Positions 18,192 to 25,942 are shown, counted from the first letter of the stretch. The stretch: 48,424 bases of DNA from an uncultured Bacilli bacterium (GCA_948479395.1 CAOLUI010000006.1:1-48424), one strand, 5' to 3'. A program made the numbers and translations. Notes: generated by a model not told the origin, from the sequence alone.

Positions 18192-19628
18192 ATGCAAGAT
18201 AAAGTCTTAAAAAGATTACAAAAAGAATTTGAAAAGAATACCGATTTCATTGTCAAAAAAATAAAATCAAAATATTTTAAAGATATTTATGTTATTTATT
18301 TGGAAAGTGTAACAGGAAGCGATAAAGTTAATGATTATATTTTAAAACAACTTACTTCAATTAATAATTTAAAAGGAGTTAAAAAATATGATATTGAAAG
18401 TATTATTCCAGGACCTAATACAGTAAAAATTGATAATCCAGATAAAATTGAGTTTTATTTAACTAATGGATTTACAATAGTTTTAACCAATAAAGAAATC
18501 TTAGGTTTTGAAACTAAAGCCGATATTAATCGAAGTGTTAGTGTTCCAGAGGTCCAAAAATCTATTTATGGACCATCGGATGCTTTTACAGAGAATATTC
18601 AAATTAATTTAGGTTTATTAAAAAGAAGAATTAAATCGAGTCACTTAAAAAGTGATGATTTAAATATGGGAAGAAAAACAAATACTAAAGTAGAAATCCT
18701 TTATTTCGATGATATTACAGATATGAATATTGTTGAAATGATTAAAGAAAAACTAAACCAAATTGATGTTGATGGTATAATTGATTCGGGAATTATTGCT
18801 AATATTTTGACAGAAGAAGAAAAAACTCCTTTTCCCACTATTTCCCAAAGTGAGAGACCAGATGTTATCGCAACAGCTCTTTTAGAAGGAAAAGTTTGTA
18901 TTATGGTTGATACTTCTCCTTTTGTTCTTATACTTCCCGCTTTTTTTGCTGATTTTATTAATCCTGTTGTAGATAATTATAATCGTAATGTAAATGTTAA
19001 TTTTTTAAAGATTTTAAGATTTGCCAGTTTTTTCTTTACCATGATTTTACCAGGATTTTATATCGCTTTAGTTAATTATAATATGGAAACTATCCCCACT
19101 AGTTTACTTGTTAATTTTGCTTCGCAAAATGATGGAGTACCATTTCCGACAATTATTGAAGCAATTGTGATGATTATAGTTTGTGAAATTTTACGGGAAA
19201 GTGATTTACGTTTTCCTAGTAGTTATGGAAGTGCTATTTCAATACTTGGAGCTTTAGTTTTAGGAGAAGCTGCTGTTTCAGCGGGAATTGTTAGCCCAAT
19301 TATGATTATTATTATTGCTTTTACTTTTATTACAAGTTTAATATTTACCGAGTTAGAAGTAATAAATGCCATTCGGTATTTTCGTTTTATTTTCTTAATA
19401 CTCGCGGCTTTATATGGTCTTTTTGGAATTGCCTTAGCTCTTATTTATTTCTTAATTCATATTACGAGTGTTAAAACAGCGGGAAAACCTTATTATTATC
19501 CAATTGTGCCTTTTGATTTTACGTATATTAAAAAGACTTTATTTAAAGTTAAATTTATAAATGATACAAAAAGAAGTAAAGAGCTTGCTAAGAAAAATTT
19601 AATTAAAGAAAAGGTGAAAAAAGCATGA
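18192..19628 (+). CDS. gerAA: Spore germination protein, GerA (A subunit)
   Basis: The A subunit of a nutrient germinant receptor in the spore inner membrane. The hydrophilic N-terminal half (about 1-240) includes NINLGLLKRRIK-like and YGPSDAFTENIQ segments. The second half has about five transmembrane segments and the family signature TPFPTISQSERPDVIATALL, then CIMVDTSPFVLILPAFF. Start ATG 18192 is chosen because GGTGA lies five bases upstream; an upstream TTG at 18165 lacks a site. Its TGA stop overlaps the next start (ATGA), the first link of a three-gene operon. Length (478) fits the family. Confidence 0.93.
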   Translation: MQDKVLKRLQKEFEKNTDFIVKKIKSKYFKDIYVIYLESVTGSDKVNDYILKQLTSINNLKGVKKYDIESIIPGPNTVKIDNPDKIEFYLTNGFTIVLTNKEILGFETKADINRSVSVPEVQKSIYGPSDAFTENIQINLGLLKRRIKSSHLKSDDLNMGRKTNTKVEILYFDDITDMNIVEMIKEKLNQIDVDGIIDSGIIANILTEEEKTPFPTISQSERPDVIATALLEGKVCIMVDTSPFVLILPAFFADFINPVVDNYNRNVNVNFLKILRFASFFFTMILPGFYIALVNYNMETIPTSLLVNFASQNDGVPFPTIIEAIVMIIVCEILRESDLRFPSSYGSAISILGALVLGEAAVSAGIVSPIMIIIIAFTFITSLIFTELEVINAIRYFRFIFLILAALYGLFGIALALIYFLIHITSVKTAGKPYYYPIVPFDFTYIKKTLFKVKFINDTKRSKELAKKNLIKEKVKKA

Positions 19629-20707
19629 AAAAATTAATATCTTTAATTTTATTTATATTAATCTTTACTAGTGGTTGTTATGATTATACCGAATTAAATG
19701 AAATGGCCATTGTCTCAGGAATTGCTGTTGATTTTGAAGATGAGAAATTTCATGTAGCTTTTGAAATATTAAACACTAAAAATAAAGAAGATAATAAAGA
19801 ACAAGAAAAAGTTTATTATGCCCAAGGTGAGGGAAAAACAATATCGGAAGCTTTTTCTGCTACCTCTTTAGAAATTGCAAAAATGCCTTATTTAGCCCAT
19901 TTAAAAGCTTTAATTATTGATGAGGAAATAGCAAAAGAACATGTAGAAGATATTATTGATTTTTTAATAAGAGATAATCATATTCGCAATATATTTTATT
20001 TAGCTATTAGTAAAGATACGACTGCTTATAAAGTGCTTACTAATACTGATACGAATAATCCAATTGTAAGTAATGCGATTGCTGATTTAATTGATAGTAC
20101 AACGTTTACCAATAATATTGCATCAGATCTAAATTTTGAAAAATTTGTTACTAATATTATTGATCCTAGAAAAGATACTTATATTAGTTCAATTAAAATT
20201 GAAGATGATAATTTAAAACTAGGACCGATTGGAATTTTTAAAGGTTATAAATTTAGAACTTATTTAAGTGAAAATGAGTCAGCAGTTTTCAATGTTATGA
20301 ATGGTAGCTCAAACGAAATTCATTTTAAAATTAAATGTCCTAATGATGAAGATAATTATATTTTACTAACAACATTTAATAAACCTAAATCGGGTATTGA
20401 AATAAAAAACAAAACAGCCACTATTAAAACAGAAGTTGAAACAAGAATTATTGAAAATCATTGTAAAATGGATTTTAAAAAAGTAAAAACTTATGAAGAA
20501 ATTCAAAAAAAGGTTCAAAAAAAATTAGAAAAGGATATGAAAGATGTTATAACAAAATCGTTAAAATATGATAGTGATATTTTAAAAATTAAACAAATAT
20601 ATTATCAAAAAACAAAAAAAGATTTGGATTTTAGAAAATTAAATTATAAATACGAGGCGAAAGTAATTATAAATAGAAATGGTTTAATATTTGAGGTGAA
20701 AAAATGA
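19625..20707 (+). CDS. gerAC: Spore germination lipoprotein, GerC family (C subunit)
   Basis: The lipoprotein subunit of the germinant receptor. Residues 1-18 are a lipoprotein signal with lipobox FTSGC (Cys18), directly followed by YDYTELNEMAIVSGIAVD, the hallmark start of mature GerC proteins. Then come the three mixed alpha/beta domains up to residue 360. It overlaps the A gene by four bases and the B gene by four bases. The order A-C-B differs from the classical Bacillus A-B-C order but is seen elsewhere. Confidence 0.93.
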   Translation: MKKLISLILFILIFTSGCYDYTELNEMAIVSGIAVDFEDEKFHVAFEILNTKNKEDNKEQEKVYYAQGEGKTISEAFSATSLEIAKMPYLAHLKALIIDEEIAKEHVEDIIDFLIRDNHIRNIFYLAISKDTTAYKVLTNTDTNNPIVSNAIADLIDSTTFTNNIASDLNFEKFVTNIIDPRKDTYISSIKIEDDNLKLGPIGIFKGYKFRTYLSENESAVFNVMNGSSNEIHFKIKCPNDEDNYILLTTFNKPKSGIEIKNKTATIKTEVETRIIENHCKMDFKKVKTYEEIQKKVQKKLEKDMKDVITKSLKYDSDILKIKQIYYQKTKKDLDFRKLNYKYEAKVIINRNGLIFEVKK

Positions 20708-21738
20708 CAAGTAAATTAGAAAATTTTGCTGTTAACTATTTTTTAACGAGATCTTTATTTTTAGGAATTGGTTTTTCGCTAATTATTGGAATAACTAAAC
20801 AAGATAGTTTTTTAGCTTTTATAGTCGGTACGCTACTTGGATTATTTTATATTTTTTGGATTAATAAAATTCAAAAATATAAGGGAGATAAAAATTTGAC
20901 CGATGTTTTAAAAGAAATGAAAGGTTTAGGTTTGTTTTTGAGATTTATCTTACTTTTATTTGGTATGGTATTATTAAGTGAAGGGTTAACTTTTATTCAG
21001 TTATTTGCTTCTTCTTTTTTCTTAATTAAAACTCCGATCTTTTTTATTTCTTTGCCGCTTATTTATTTAATTATTCGCATTTGTAAAAATGGAATTACAA
21101 CAACTTTTAGAGTAGCTACTTGTTTATTCCCAATTTCTCTTGTTTTAACTGGTTTATCTTTATGTGCTTTATGTGGTTATGCTAATTTAGCTAATATTTC
21201 CCCTTTATTTGTTACAAAACCTTTAAACTTTTTAAAAGCTGTTTTTTATTATAGTACTTTATCAGCTACACCTTCTTTATTAATGCTAGTAACAAATAAA
21301 AGTAATAGTACAAATTCTTATTTGTTGGGAAGTTTTACTTTGATTGCGAAAATGTTTTTAATTATTGCTATTGTAGGTCCATTATTAGCAACAATTTATC
21401 GTTTTCCAGAATATATTATTTTAAAAGAAATAAAACTTCTAAATTTTATTGAAAAAATTGAAAATATTGTGGCTTTATCTTGGATATTTGATGTCTTTAT
21501 ATATCTTTCAATGTCATCATTATTTATTAAAGAATTACTCCCTAAAAAACATAATAAAATAGTTCATTTAATAATTGTTATGGGTATTTACTTAATATCA
21601 TTTACTTTAATCGGAAAACATTATACTAACGAATTAATATTATATTTTGTTATACCTATTTCTATTTTTATTGTTTTTTTAATTACAGTACCAGCACTAC
21701 TTATTTTTACTTATAAAAAAAGAAAATTTAATAGTTAA
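20704..21738 (+). CDS. gerAB: Endospore germination permease, GerB family (B subunit)
   Basis: A polytopic membrane protein (344 residues, about ten hydrophobic segments) of the APC-like spore germination permease family. In Bacillus it forms the germinant-sensing transmembrane unit. It follows gerAC with a four-base ATGA overlap and ends the operon at a strong bidirectional terminator. Segments such as FLAFIVGTLLGLFYIFWINK and YSTLSATPSLLMLVTNK are consistent with the family. The nutrient recognised cannot be predicted. Confidence 0.9.
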   Translation: MTSKLENFAVNYFLTRSLFLGIGFSLIIGITKQDSFLAFIVGTLLGLFYIFWINKIQKYKGDKNLTDVLKEMKGLGLFLRFILLLFGMVLLSEGLTFIQLFASSFFLIKTPIFFISLPLIYLIIRICKNGITTTFRVATCLFPISLVLTGLSLCALCGYANLANISPLFVTKPLNFLKAVFYYSTLSATPSLLMLVTNKSNSTNSYLLGSFTLIAKMFLIIAIVGPLLATIYRFPEYIILKEIKLLNFIEKIENIVALSWIFDVFIYLSMSSLFIKELLPKKHNKIVHLIIVMGIYLISFTLIGKHYTNELILYFVIPISIFIVFLITVPALLIFTYKKRKFNS

Positions 21739-21744
21739 ATAATA

Positions 21745-21776
21745 AAAATGTAGATTAAATTAAACATCTACATTTT
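21745..21776. terminator. Bidirectional terminator between gerAB and surface-gene copy A
   Basis: A perfect 11-bp stem (AAAATGTAGAT at 21745-21755, ATCTACATTTT at 21766-21776) with T runs on both sides, serving the convergent gerAB and the minus-strand gene. Confidence 0.85.
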
Positions 21777-22721
21777 TTATTTTAAAACAAATGGCGAAGT
21801 ACTAGAACCATCATTATCTATCTTAATAGATATTTCTGGATTCAAATATACAACAGGATATATTTCATGTAGACTATATGCATTTGAAGAGCTTACATAT
21901 CCCGCATTGCCAATTGCATTAACACTATAAGAATTATTTGCTTTTGGCGTTATAGTCCATTGCCAACCACTACTACTATATATCCAATCATTATTATTAC
22001 ATATACCTAAATACCAATAATTTCCATCCATTAAACTTATATTTAAACAATTTTCTCTATCGTTTGTTGATCCTCCACTTGTTGCATATCCATAATCTGA
22101 AGGATATATTAATCCTACTTTCCCTGTCCATTTGGTTGTATGACCATTAGATACATCTTCTCCTCTTTCTGATGTATAATATTCACTCGCTTTTGAACTT
22201 GTTCTATCCCCGCCTAAATTCCAAACAGATGAGCTTATCATACTCTTAGCATTACTCGTTAATCCTGTAGAACTAAAATCACAGGCCTTTGTTGCTCCAT
22301 TACTCCCACTTGGACAATCTCCACTTGTTCTATTATAGTATGCTCCTTCATTTAATACCTTTTGTAAAGTACTTGTACTCCAATCATTATTTCCACTATT
22401 AGCTGTATTATCCCAAGCATAACTTCCTATATTCTCACTTCTGATTAGTTTAACTTTATCTTTCTTTGTTCCATCAGGATTCTCGATATCTTTCATTACT
22501 CCTATTATTCGCCATAACTCATTATTAAATTGGATATAATTGTTAGGATTTGCTCCTATATATCTTAGATTGCCATAATCATCTTCCACTAACTCTTCTG
22601 ATTGTAAATTAGTTAAATACTTTACCAAATTCTCTTTTGGTGGTTCAGTACTTGCAACTACACTTATTTTACTAATAAATCTCTTGTTCATTGATTCAAG
22701 TGATTCTACACTCTCATCCAT
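21777..22721 (-). pseudogene. Copy A, C-terminal part: variable-loop surface domain
   Basis: The C-terminal 314 codons of a broken surface protein. After a linker, the domain begins DDYGNLRYIGANPNNYIQFN and continues NELWRIIGVMKDIENPDG. Fixed blocks (WDN ... NDWS, KWTGKVGLIYPSDYGYATSG, ending IYPVVYLNPEISI ... GSSTSPFVLK) alternate with stretches that differ from copies B and C. The fold looks like the DUF6273 or C-type-lectin-like domains of gut Firmicutes surface proteins; this is inference. It directly follows a TGA (22722-22724), with its ATG touching that stop. Changing TGA to TGG would fuse it to the upstream part as RLKLWMDES, a junction typical of TasA-like domains. Restart at the ATG is possible but has no clear ribosome binding site. 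Confidence 0.7.
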
Positions 22722-23207
22722 TCATAATTTTAATCTGTAACTTACTTCTCCTTTTCCTTCTACACTTCCCCTTTTTAATCTATAAGCTTCATCTGCTGTA
22801 TATGTGGCATCACTATAGGTTGGTGTTATCGCTTCTTTTGTATTTAATAAAACTTTTCTACTATCATCTAATTGGACTGCTATATACTCACTACTTAATT
22901 TATCACTTAATCCCATTATTTCTAAGTTTATATCAAAATAGGCGGTTGTATTACAGGTATTGGTTATCTTAAATTCATATGGTATTAAATTATTCGCTTC
23001 TTCATCTGTTATTGGCATTACTTTTTCTAAGCTTATTGCATTTGTTGTATCACTTAATGTAAGATTTAAACAATCACTTATAATTACATTGCTACTCTCT
23101 TGCACTCTGTTTATTTGCCAGAAAGCATAACTTGTTCCTATTACAATTAATAATAAAACTGCTCCTATTCCTACAATTATTTTTTTTCTAGATTGCTCCC
23201 CCCCCCC
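22722..23207 (-). pseudogene. Copy A, N-terminal part: membrane segment and TasA/camelysin-like domain
   Basis: The frame begins within the G10 tract and reads EQSRKKIIVGIGAVLLLIVIG, then TSYAFWQINRVQES: a positively charged turn, a single transmembrane segment and a SipW-type signal-like end, as in TasA/camelysin proteins. A beta-rich domain follows (KITNTCNTTAYFDINLEI in its core) up to RLKL, where a TGA stops the frame. The original start is no longer attached; it appears 1.5 kb upstream at 24769, beyond the inserted element. An ATG at 23219, supplied by the element end, is in frame at the present G10 but lacks a ribosome binding site. Together with the C-terminal part this is one gene with several lesions. 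Confidence 0.7.
23198..23207 (-). repeat. G10 homopolymer (C10 on plus strand) in copy A
   Basis: Ten identical bases in a very AT-rich genome, placed just before the transmembrane segment of the surface protein. The same run flanks the other side of the inserted element at 24722-24731. Confidence 0.9.
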
Positions 23208-23230
23208 AGAATAGAGCATATACCCAAAAT
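23208..23230 (+). repeat. Left terminal inverted repeat of the element
   Basis: Begins AGAATAGAGCA and ends in TATACCCAAAAT; pairs with 24699-24721 with 19 of 23 positions identical. Confidence 0.7.
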
Positions 23231-23270
23231 TCTTTTATATCTTTTGTTAATTAATTATAATTTCTTTAAC

Positions 23271-23819
23271 TTAATCTATAATTTCATTTAATAATTGGTT
23301 TAATATCATATTTCTATTTTTCCCAGACTTAGTATCAATTAGATTAAAACCATATTTACTACACTCTTTAACTAACAACTTATTTCTATCATAAAAATTT
23401 TTTACACATGAATTTAAATATTCTTCATTTACCTGAGCAATCCAATCAGTTGGTTTAGCATAATGGATTACATTAAATTTTATTTCTTCTAAACTACAAT
23501 TGGGGTATGCTAAAAAATAAACTTTAACTTTATCTTTATTTTGTAATCTATCAATATCTGTAGGCAAAAAATCATACATATCAATTACAGTATCAATTCC
23601 TTCAATCTCTGCTTCTTCAATCGATTTATTAACAATATTTTCAAAAAAGGCAAATTTTATATCGTAAGAAAATTCATCTATTTTAATATTTAGTCCTTCT
23701 TCAATCGCACTATAAATATTATCAAAAGATATTCTATTAAATCCTTTTTTAATTAGTTTAAATGATAACGTACTTTTGCCACTCCTAGCATTACCTCCTA
23801 AAATTACTACTTTCGCCAT
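23271..23819 (-). CDS. P-loop kinase-like protein (element gene 2)
   Basis: A 182-residue protein with Walker A motif GGNARSGKST at residues 8-17 near the N-terminus. An Asp-rich strand follows (DTVIDMYDFLPTDIDRLQ) and then KVYFLAYPNCSLEEIKFNV, the usual layout of small nucleotide or metabolite kinases (AAA_33/adenylate-kinase-like). Substrate unknown. Its start lies inside the end of the upstream kinase-like gene (29-base overlap), with GGGAGA ahead of the ATG, so the two are translationally coupled. Its stop is about 63 bases from the left element end. Both proteins end in a similar K-Y-G-F-x-h-h-D-T/S pattern, suggesting they are distant duplicates. Confidence 0.7.
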   Translation of the reverse strand: MAKVVILGGNARSGKSTLSFKLIKKGFNRISFDNIYSAIEEGLNIKIDEFSYDIKFAFFENIVNKSIEEAEIEGIDTVIDMYDFLPTDIDRLQNKDKVKVYFLAYPNCSLEEIKFNVIHYAKPTDWIAQVNEEYLNSCVKNFYDRNKLLVKECSKYGFNLIDTKSGKNRNMILNQLLNEIID

Positions 23820-24384
23820 TAAAACTTTTATCTCCCTTCATAACAAAACCATTTGTTGAATCTATATTTACAATAGTAAAACCATATTGTAAAAAAGAAT
23901 AAACAATTTCTCTATGCTTTGCTACAGCCCCAGGCAGCCATTCCTTTGTAAACATTTTTTCATATCTTTCTTTATCAGTTTGAAACCAATCTTTATTAGT
24001 AAATCTATCATAATGCAAATCTAAGTCATCTATTTCTAATAAATATATTTCTTTAGTTAAATTAGGATACTTAAAGGCAAATTCTTTTAAGGTATTTCCA
24101 TATATATCATTCATATCATTTGATTGCCCTTTTATTAGTAAAATATTACTATTACTTTGTAGAAAATCTTCTATTTTTTTCATTATTACTTCTTTTCGAG
24201 ATTTTTCATTATTTTCATCATCAAATGCTGATAAATTTGATGATATTGTTTCTCTTATTACATCTATTTTTTCATTGTCTAATCCTAAATATGCTCTAAT
24301 ATTATTCTCATTATTTAAAATTGCATTGATTAATGTAGATTTTCCAGTCGCAGATTCTCCAAATACCCAAATTACACTTTTCAT
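23791..24384 (-). CDS. P-loop kinase-like protein (element gene 1)
   Basis: A 197-residue protein with Walker A motif GESATGKST right after the first strand VIWVFGES, typical of small P-loop kinases or zeta-like NTPases. Later segments NILLIKGQSNDMND and IYLLEIDDLDLHYDRFTNKDW fit a kinase with an LID-like helical part (KERYEKMFTKEW). No known substrate motif. ATG 24384 is preferred to the GTG at 24396 because AGGAAG is then about 11 bases upstream. An extended -10 promoter lies about 50 bases before it. It is the first gene of the two-gene unit inside the element. Confidence 0.7.
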   Translation of the reverse strand: MKSVIWVFGESATGKSTLINAILNNENNIRAYLGLDNEKIDVIRETISSNLSAFDDENNEKSRKEVIMKKIEDFLQSNSNILLIKGQSNDMNDIYGNTLKEFAFKYPNLTKEIYLLEIDDLDLHYDRFTNKDWFQTDKERYEKMFTKEWLPGAVAKHREIVYSFLQYGFTIVNIDSTNGFVMKGDKSFNGESSNFRR

Positions 24385-24435
24385 TATTTTTTTCACTTCC
24401 TACAAATTATTTTTACACAAAATTAATATACATTT

Positions 24436-24444
24436 ATTATACCA
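24436..24444 (-). promoter_or_regulatory. Extended -10 promoter of the kinase-like pair
   Basis: On the minus strand TGGTATAAT (TATAAT core at 24441-24436) is a perfect extended -10. No good -35 hexamer is seen 17 bases upstream. Confidence 0.5.
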
Positions 24445-24557
24445 AAAACTGCTTTTTCTACATAATTTTTTAACTAACAGGATATGGAAAGGCACCACGA
24501 AACTTTAAAACACTTATAAAATAAGAGTTTAAATTCATCGTAGTTGCACCACCAACA

Positions 24558-24587
24558 CTTTTCGCACTTGCGAAAAGAACCTTTTTT
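24558..24587 (+). terminator. Hairpin with T run inside the element, plus strand
   Basis: A perfect 8-bp GC-containing stem (CTTTTCGC / GCGAAAAG, loop ACTT) followed by AACC and six Ts. No gene ends here on the plus strand, so it may end an unannotated small transcript or insulate the element. Confidence 0.5.
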
Positions 24588-24698
24588 ACACATTTTTGGG
24601 TTCTAATTTCTTAAAAAACTCTATTTTAACCTTTATTTATAAGGATTTTGGTAGACCCTTTTTTGAACCTACCTACTATTTTTTCTTACTTTTTATTT

Positions 24699-24721
24699 AT
24701 TTTGGGTATAAGCGTTATTCG
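24699..24721 (-). repeat. Right terminal inverted repeat of the element
   Basis: On the minus strand it begins CGAATAACGCT and ends TATACCCAAAAT, matching the left end at 19 of 23 positions. Confidence 0.7.
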
Positions 24722-24731
24722 CCCCCCCCCC
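24722..24731 (-). repeat. G10 homopolymer (C10 on plus strand) after the start of copy A
   Basis: Second ten-base run, directly outside the right end of the element and in the same orientation as 23198-23207; with it, this forms the apparent target duplication. Confidence 0.9.
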
Positions 24732-24769
24732 GGGTTTATTCCCGTGGAAATATCTTTTTCTTCTTTCAT
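24732..24769 (-). pseudogene. Copy A, detached start: first 13 codons
   Basis: ATG 24769 has GGAG seven bases upstream and encodes MKEEKDISTGINP before running into the G10 tract. Joined through G8 or G11 to the body at 23197 it would continue GG(G)EQSRKKIIVGIG, a charged cytoplasmic N-terminus leading into the transmembrane segment. At present it runs into the element and stops within about 17 codons. This identifies the original beginning of the broken surface gene. Confidence 0.65.
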
Positions 24770-24795
24770 TTTTACTCTCCTCTATTATATTTATA

Positions 24796-24824
24796 ATTAT
24801 AAGTTAATTAAATTTTTATAGCAA
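24796..24824 (-). promoter_or_regulatory. Sigma-A-type promoter of copy A
   Basis: On the minus strand TTGCTA (24824-24819) and TATAAT (24801-24796) are separated by exactly 17 bases, about 27 bases before the ATG at 24769. Confidence 0.6.
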
Positions 24825-24825
24825 G

Positions 24826-24851
24826 AAAAAAAGAACTTACTTGGTTCTTTT
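24826..24851 (-). terminator. Terminator of the 24872-25840 gene
   Basis: An 8-bp stem AAAAGAAC / GTTCTTTT (24829-24836 and 24844-24851) with a T run continuing on the minus strand. Confidence 0.7.
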
Positions 24852-24871
24852 ACAAACAATAAATGTGATTA

Positions 24872-25840
24872 TTATTCATCAGATTCAAATATTTTTTTTA
24901 AATTATCGTCATCAGCAAAGGATTTTATAATACTGTCATTAAAACTCGAAGAAGAATCAGAGCTTTTGTTTAATTTAGGCAAATCAAAAGGTTTAGGCAT
25001 ATCTAAGTCTTTTTTTATTGGTCTAATTAAATTCTCTTCTAATTCATTTTGATTTGGTTCTTCTTCTTTCTCTTTTGATAAATATACTGAACTAAATTGT
25101 CTAGGCATTGTTGATCTTTTAGGGATTTCTTCTTTTGATTCAGTAAAAATATTTTTCTCGAGTGGCTCCTCAATTACTGTTTTTTCATCATAATAACTTT
25201 CAAAAGTATATTCTTCATTGTCAATATTATCATTATTAATATCGGTATCAATTTTAGATGTTATCTTATAATCTTCAGGTATATCTAAATCTAAAGTATT
25301 TTCCAAGTCGTTATCATTATAAGTATTTTCTTCATACGGTTTATAATTATATACTTCTTTTTCTTCTAAGACAAAATTATCATCACTATTTATTTCTGCT
25401 TCAGAAGAATATTTATTAATTAGATCTTCTACTTTATCAGACCCTTTTTCTTCTTCAAAATCAAATCTTCTTTCAATATCTTCAGTTTCTTTTATTTTAG
25501 ATGAACTATCAGAAAAGATTTCATTATCATAATTTTCAAGAATACTTATATTATTTTCTAGATCTTCTTTTTCTTTATATGGTTCTTCTTTTTCATCCAC
25601 ATTATTTAAAGTTACAGAAGAATTTAATTCATTACTAAAATCAGGTTTTACTTCTTCTTTTAAAATCTTATTTTGATTTTCTATTTCTTGTAAATTTCTT
25701 GCTTTTTCTTCTTTTCTAATCTTTTCATCTTTTTTACCAAAAAATAAAATAATTAAAAAAGAAAATGCTAAAATAATTATTGCCATAAATAGGCCGATTC
25801 CAAAATACTCATGACTATAAAGCTTATATAGGAATTCCAT
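24872..25840 (-). CDS. Membrane-anchored acidic disordered protein of unknown function
   Basis: A 322-residue protein. Residues about 14-34 form one transmembrane helix (GLFMAIIILAFSFLIILFFG), followed by a short basic stretch and then about 280 residues very rich in Glu, Asp, Asn and Ser with almost no hydrophobic core. It is predicted to be a long disordered cytoplasmic tail. The C-terminus contains a proline-containing segment, KPFDLPKLN. Similar architecture is seen in some divisome or scaffold proteins, but there is no recognisable domain, so no function is assigned. GGTGGTGGA precedes the ATG. It lies downstream of yneF with a separate terminator. Confidence 0.65.
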   Translation of the reverse strand: MEFLYKLYSHEYFGIGLFMAIIILAFSFLIILFFGKKDEKIRKEEKARNLQEIENQNKILKEEVKPDFSNELNSSVTLNNVDEKEEPYKEKEDLENNISILENYDNEIFSDSSSKIKETEDIERRFDFEEEKGSDKVEDLINKYSSEAEINSDDNFVLEEKEVYNYKPYEENTYNDNDLENTLDLDIPEDYKITSKIDTDINNDNIDNEEYTFESYYDEKTVIEEPLEKNIFTESKEEIPKRSTMPRQFSSVYLSKEKEEEPNQNELEENLIRPIKKDLDMPKPFDLPKLNKSSDSSSSFNDSIIKSFADDDNLKKIFESDE

Positions 25841-25921
25841 TATTCCACCACCTTTTGTATTCTGTTAATAGAATATCATATTATAATTTTTAAATCAAGA
25901 TAAATTATTTTAAATAAAAAG

Positions 25922-25942
25922 GACCATTACATATATTTGGTC
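25922..25942 (-). terminator. Possible terminator at the end of yneF
   Basis: GACCA / TGGTC (25922-25926 and 25938-25942) overlaps the last codons of yneF and is followed on the minus strand by CTTTTTATTT. Short stem, so weak. Confidence 0.4.

Larger units (their letters stand above)
23208..24721. mobile_element. 1,514 bp element with terminal inverted repeats inserted in a poly-C/poly-G tract
   Basis: The two ends are imperfect inverted repeats of 23 bases with 19 matches. Read inward they share GAATA, GC and the 12-base core TATACCCAAAAT. Immediately outside both ends is C10 in the same orientation, as expected of a target-site duplication made inside a homopolymer. The element separates the promoter, start and first 13 codons of a surface-protein gene (24769-24732) from its body (23197 down). 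It holds two overlapping kinase-like genes on the minus strand and a noncoding right part of about 340 bases. There is no transposase, so it would have to be moved in trans. The boundary call is direct; the mechanism is inference. Confidence 0.65.
24445..24721. other. Noncoding right part of the inserted element
   Basis: No convincing gene on either strand. It holds a terminator-like hairpin for plus-strand transcription at 24558-24587 and, at its outer end, the right terminal inverted repeat. It could carry a small RNA or end sequences needed for movement, but nothing specific was recognised. Confidence 0.4.

Noticed and set aside
22722..22724. TGA read as tryptophan (alternative genetic code)
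   Set aside because: Tempting because TGG would fit the protein here. But gerAA and gerAC end in TGA within ATGA overlaps, and the AlkD-like gene does too, so TGA is an ordinary stop.
22691..22972. Plus-strand 93-codon open frame
   Set aside because: It is antisense to the TasA-like domain, and its leucine/tyrosine/histidine-only composition is an out-of-frame shadow.
24596..24796. Plus-strand 66-codon open frame across the C10 tract
   Set aside because: It reads through the element end, the homopolymer and the opposite start of copy A. It has no ribosome binding site and a phenylalanine/tyrosine-rich composition typical of chance frames in AT-rich DNA.
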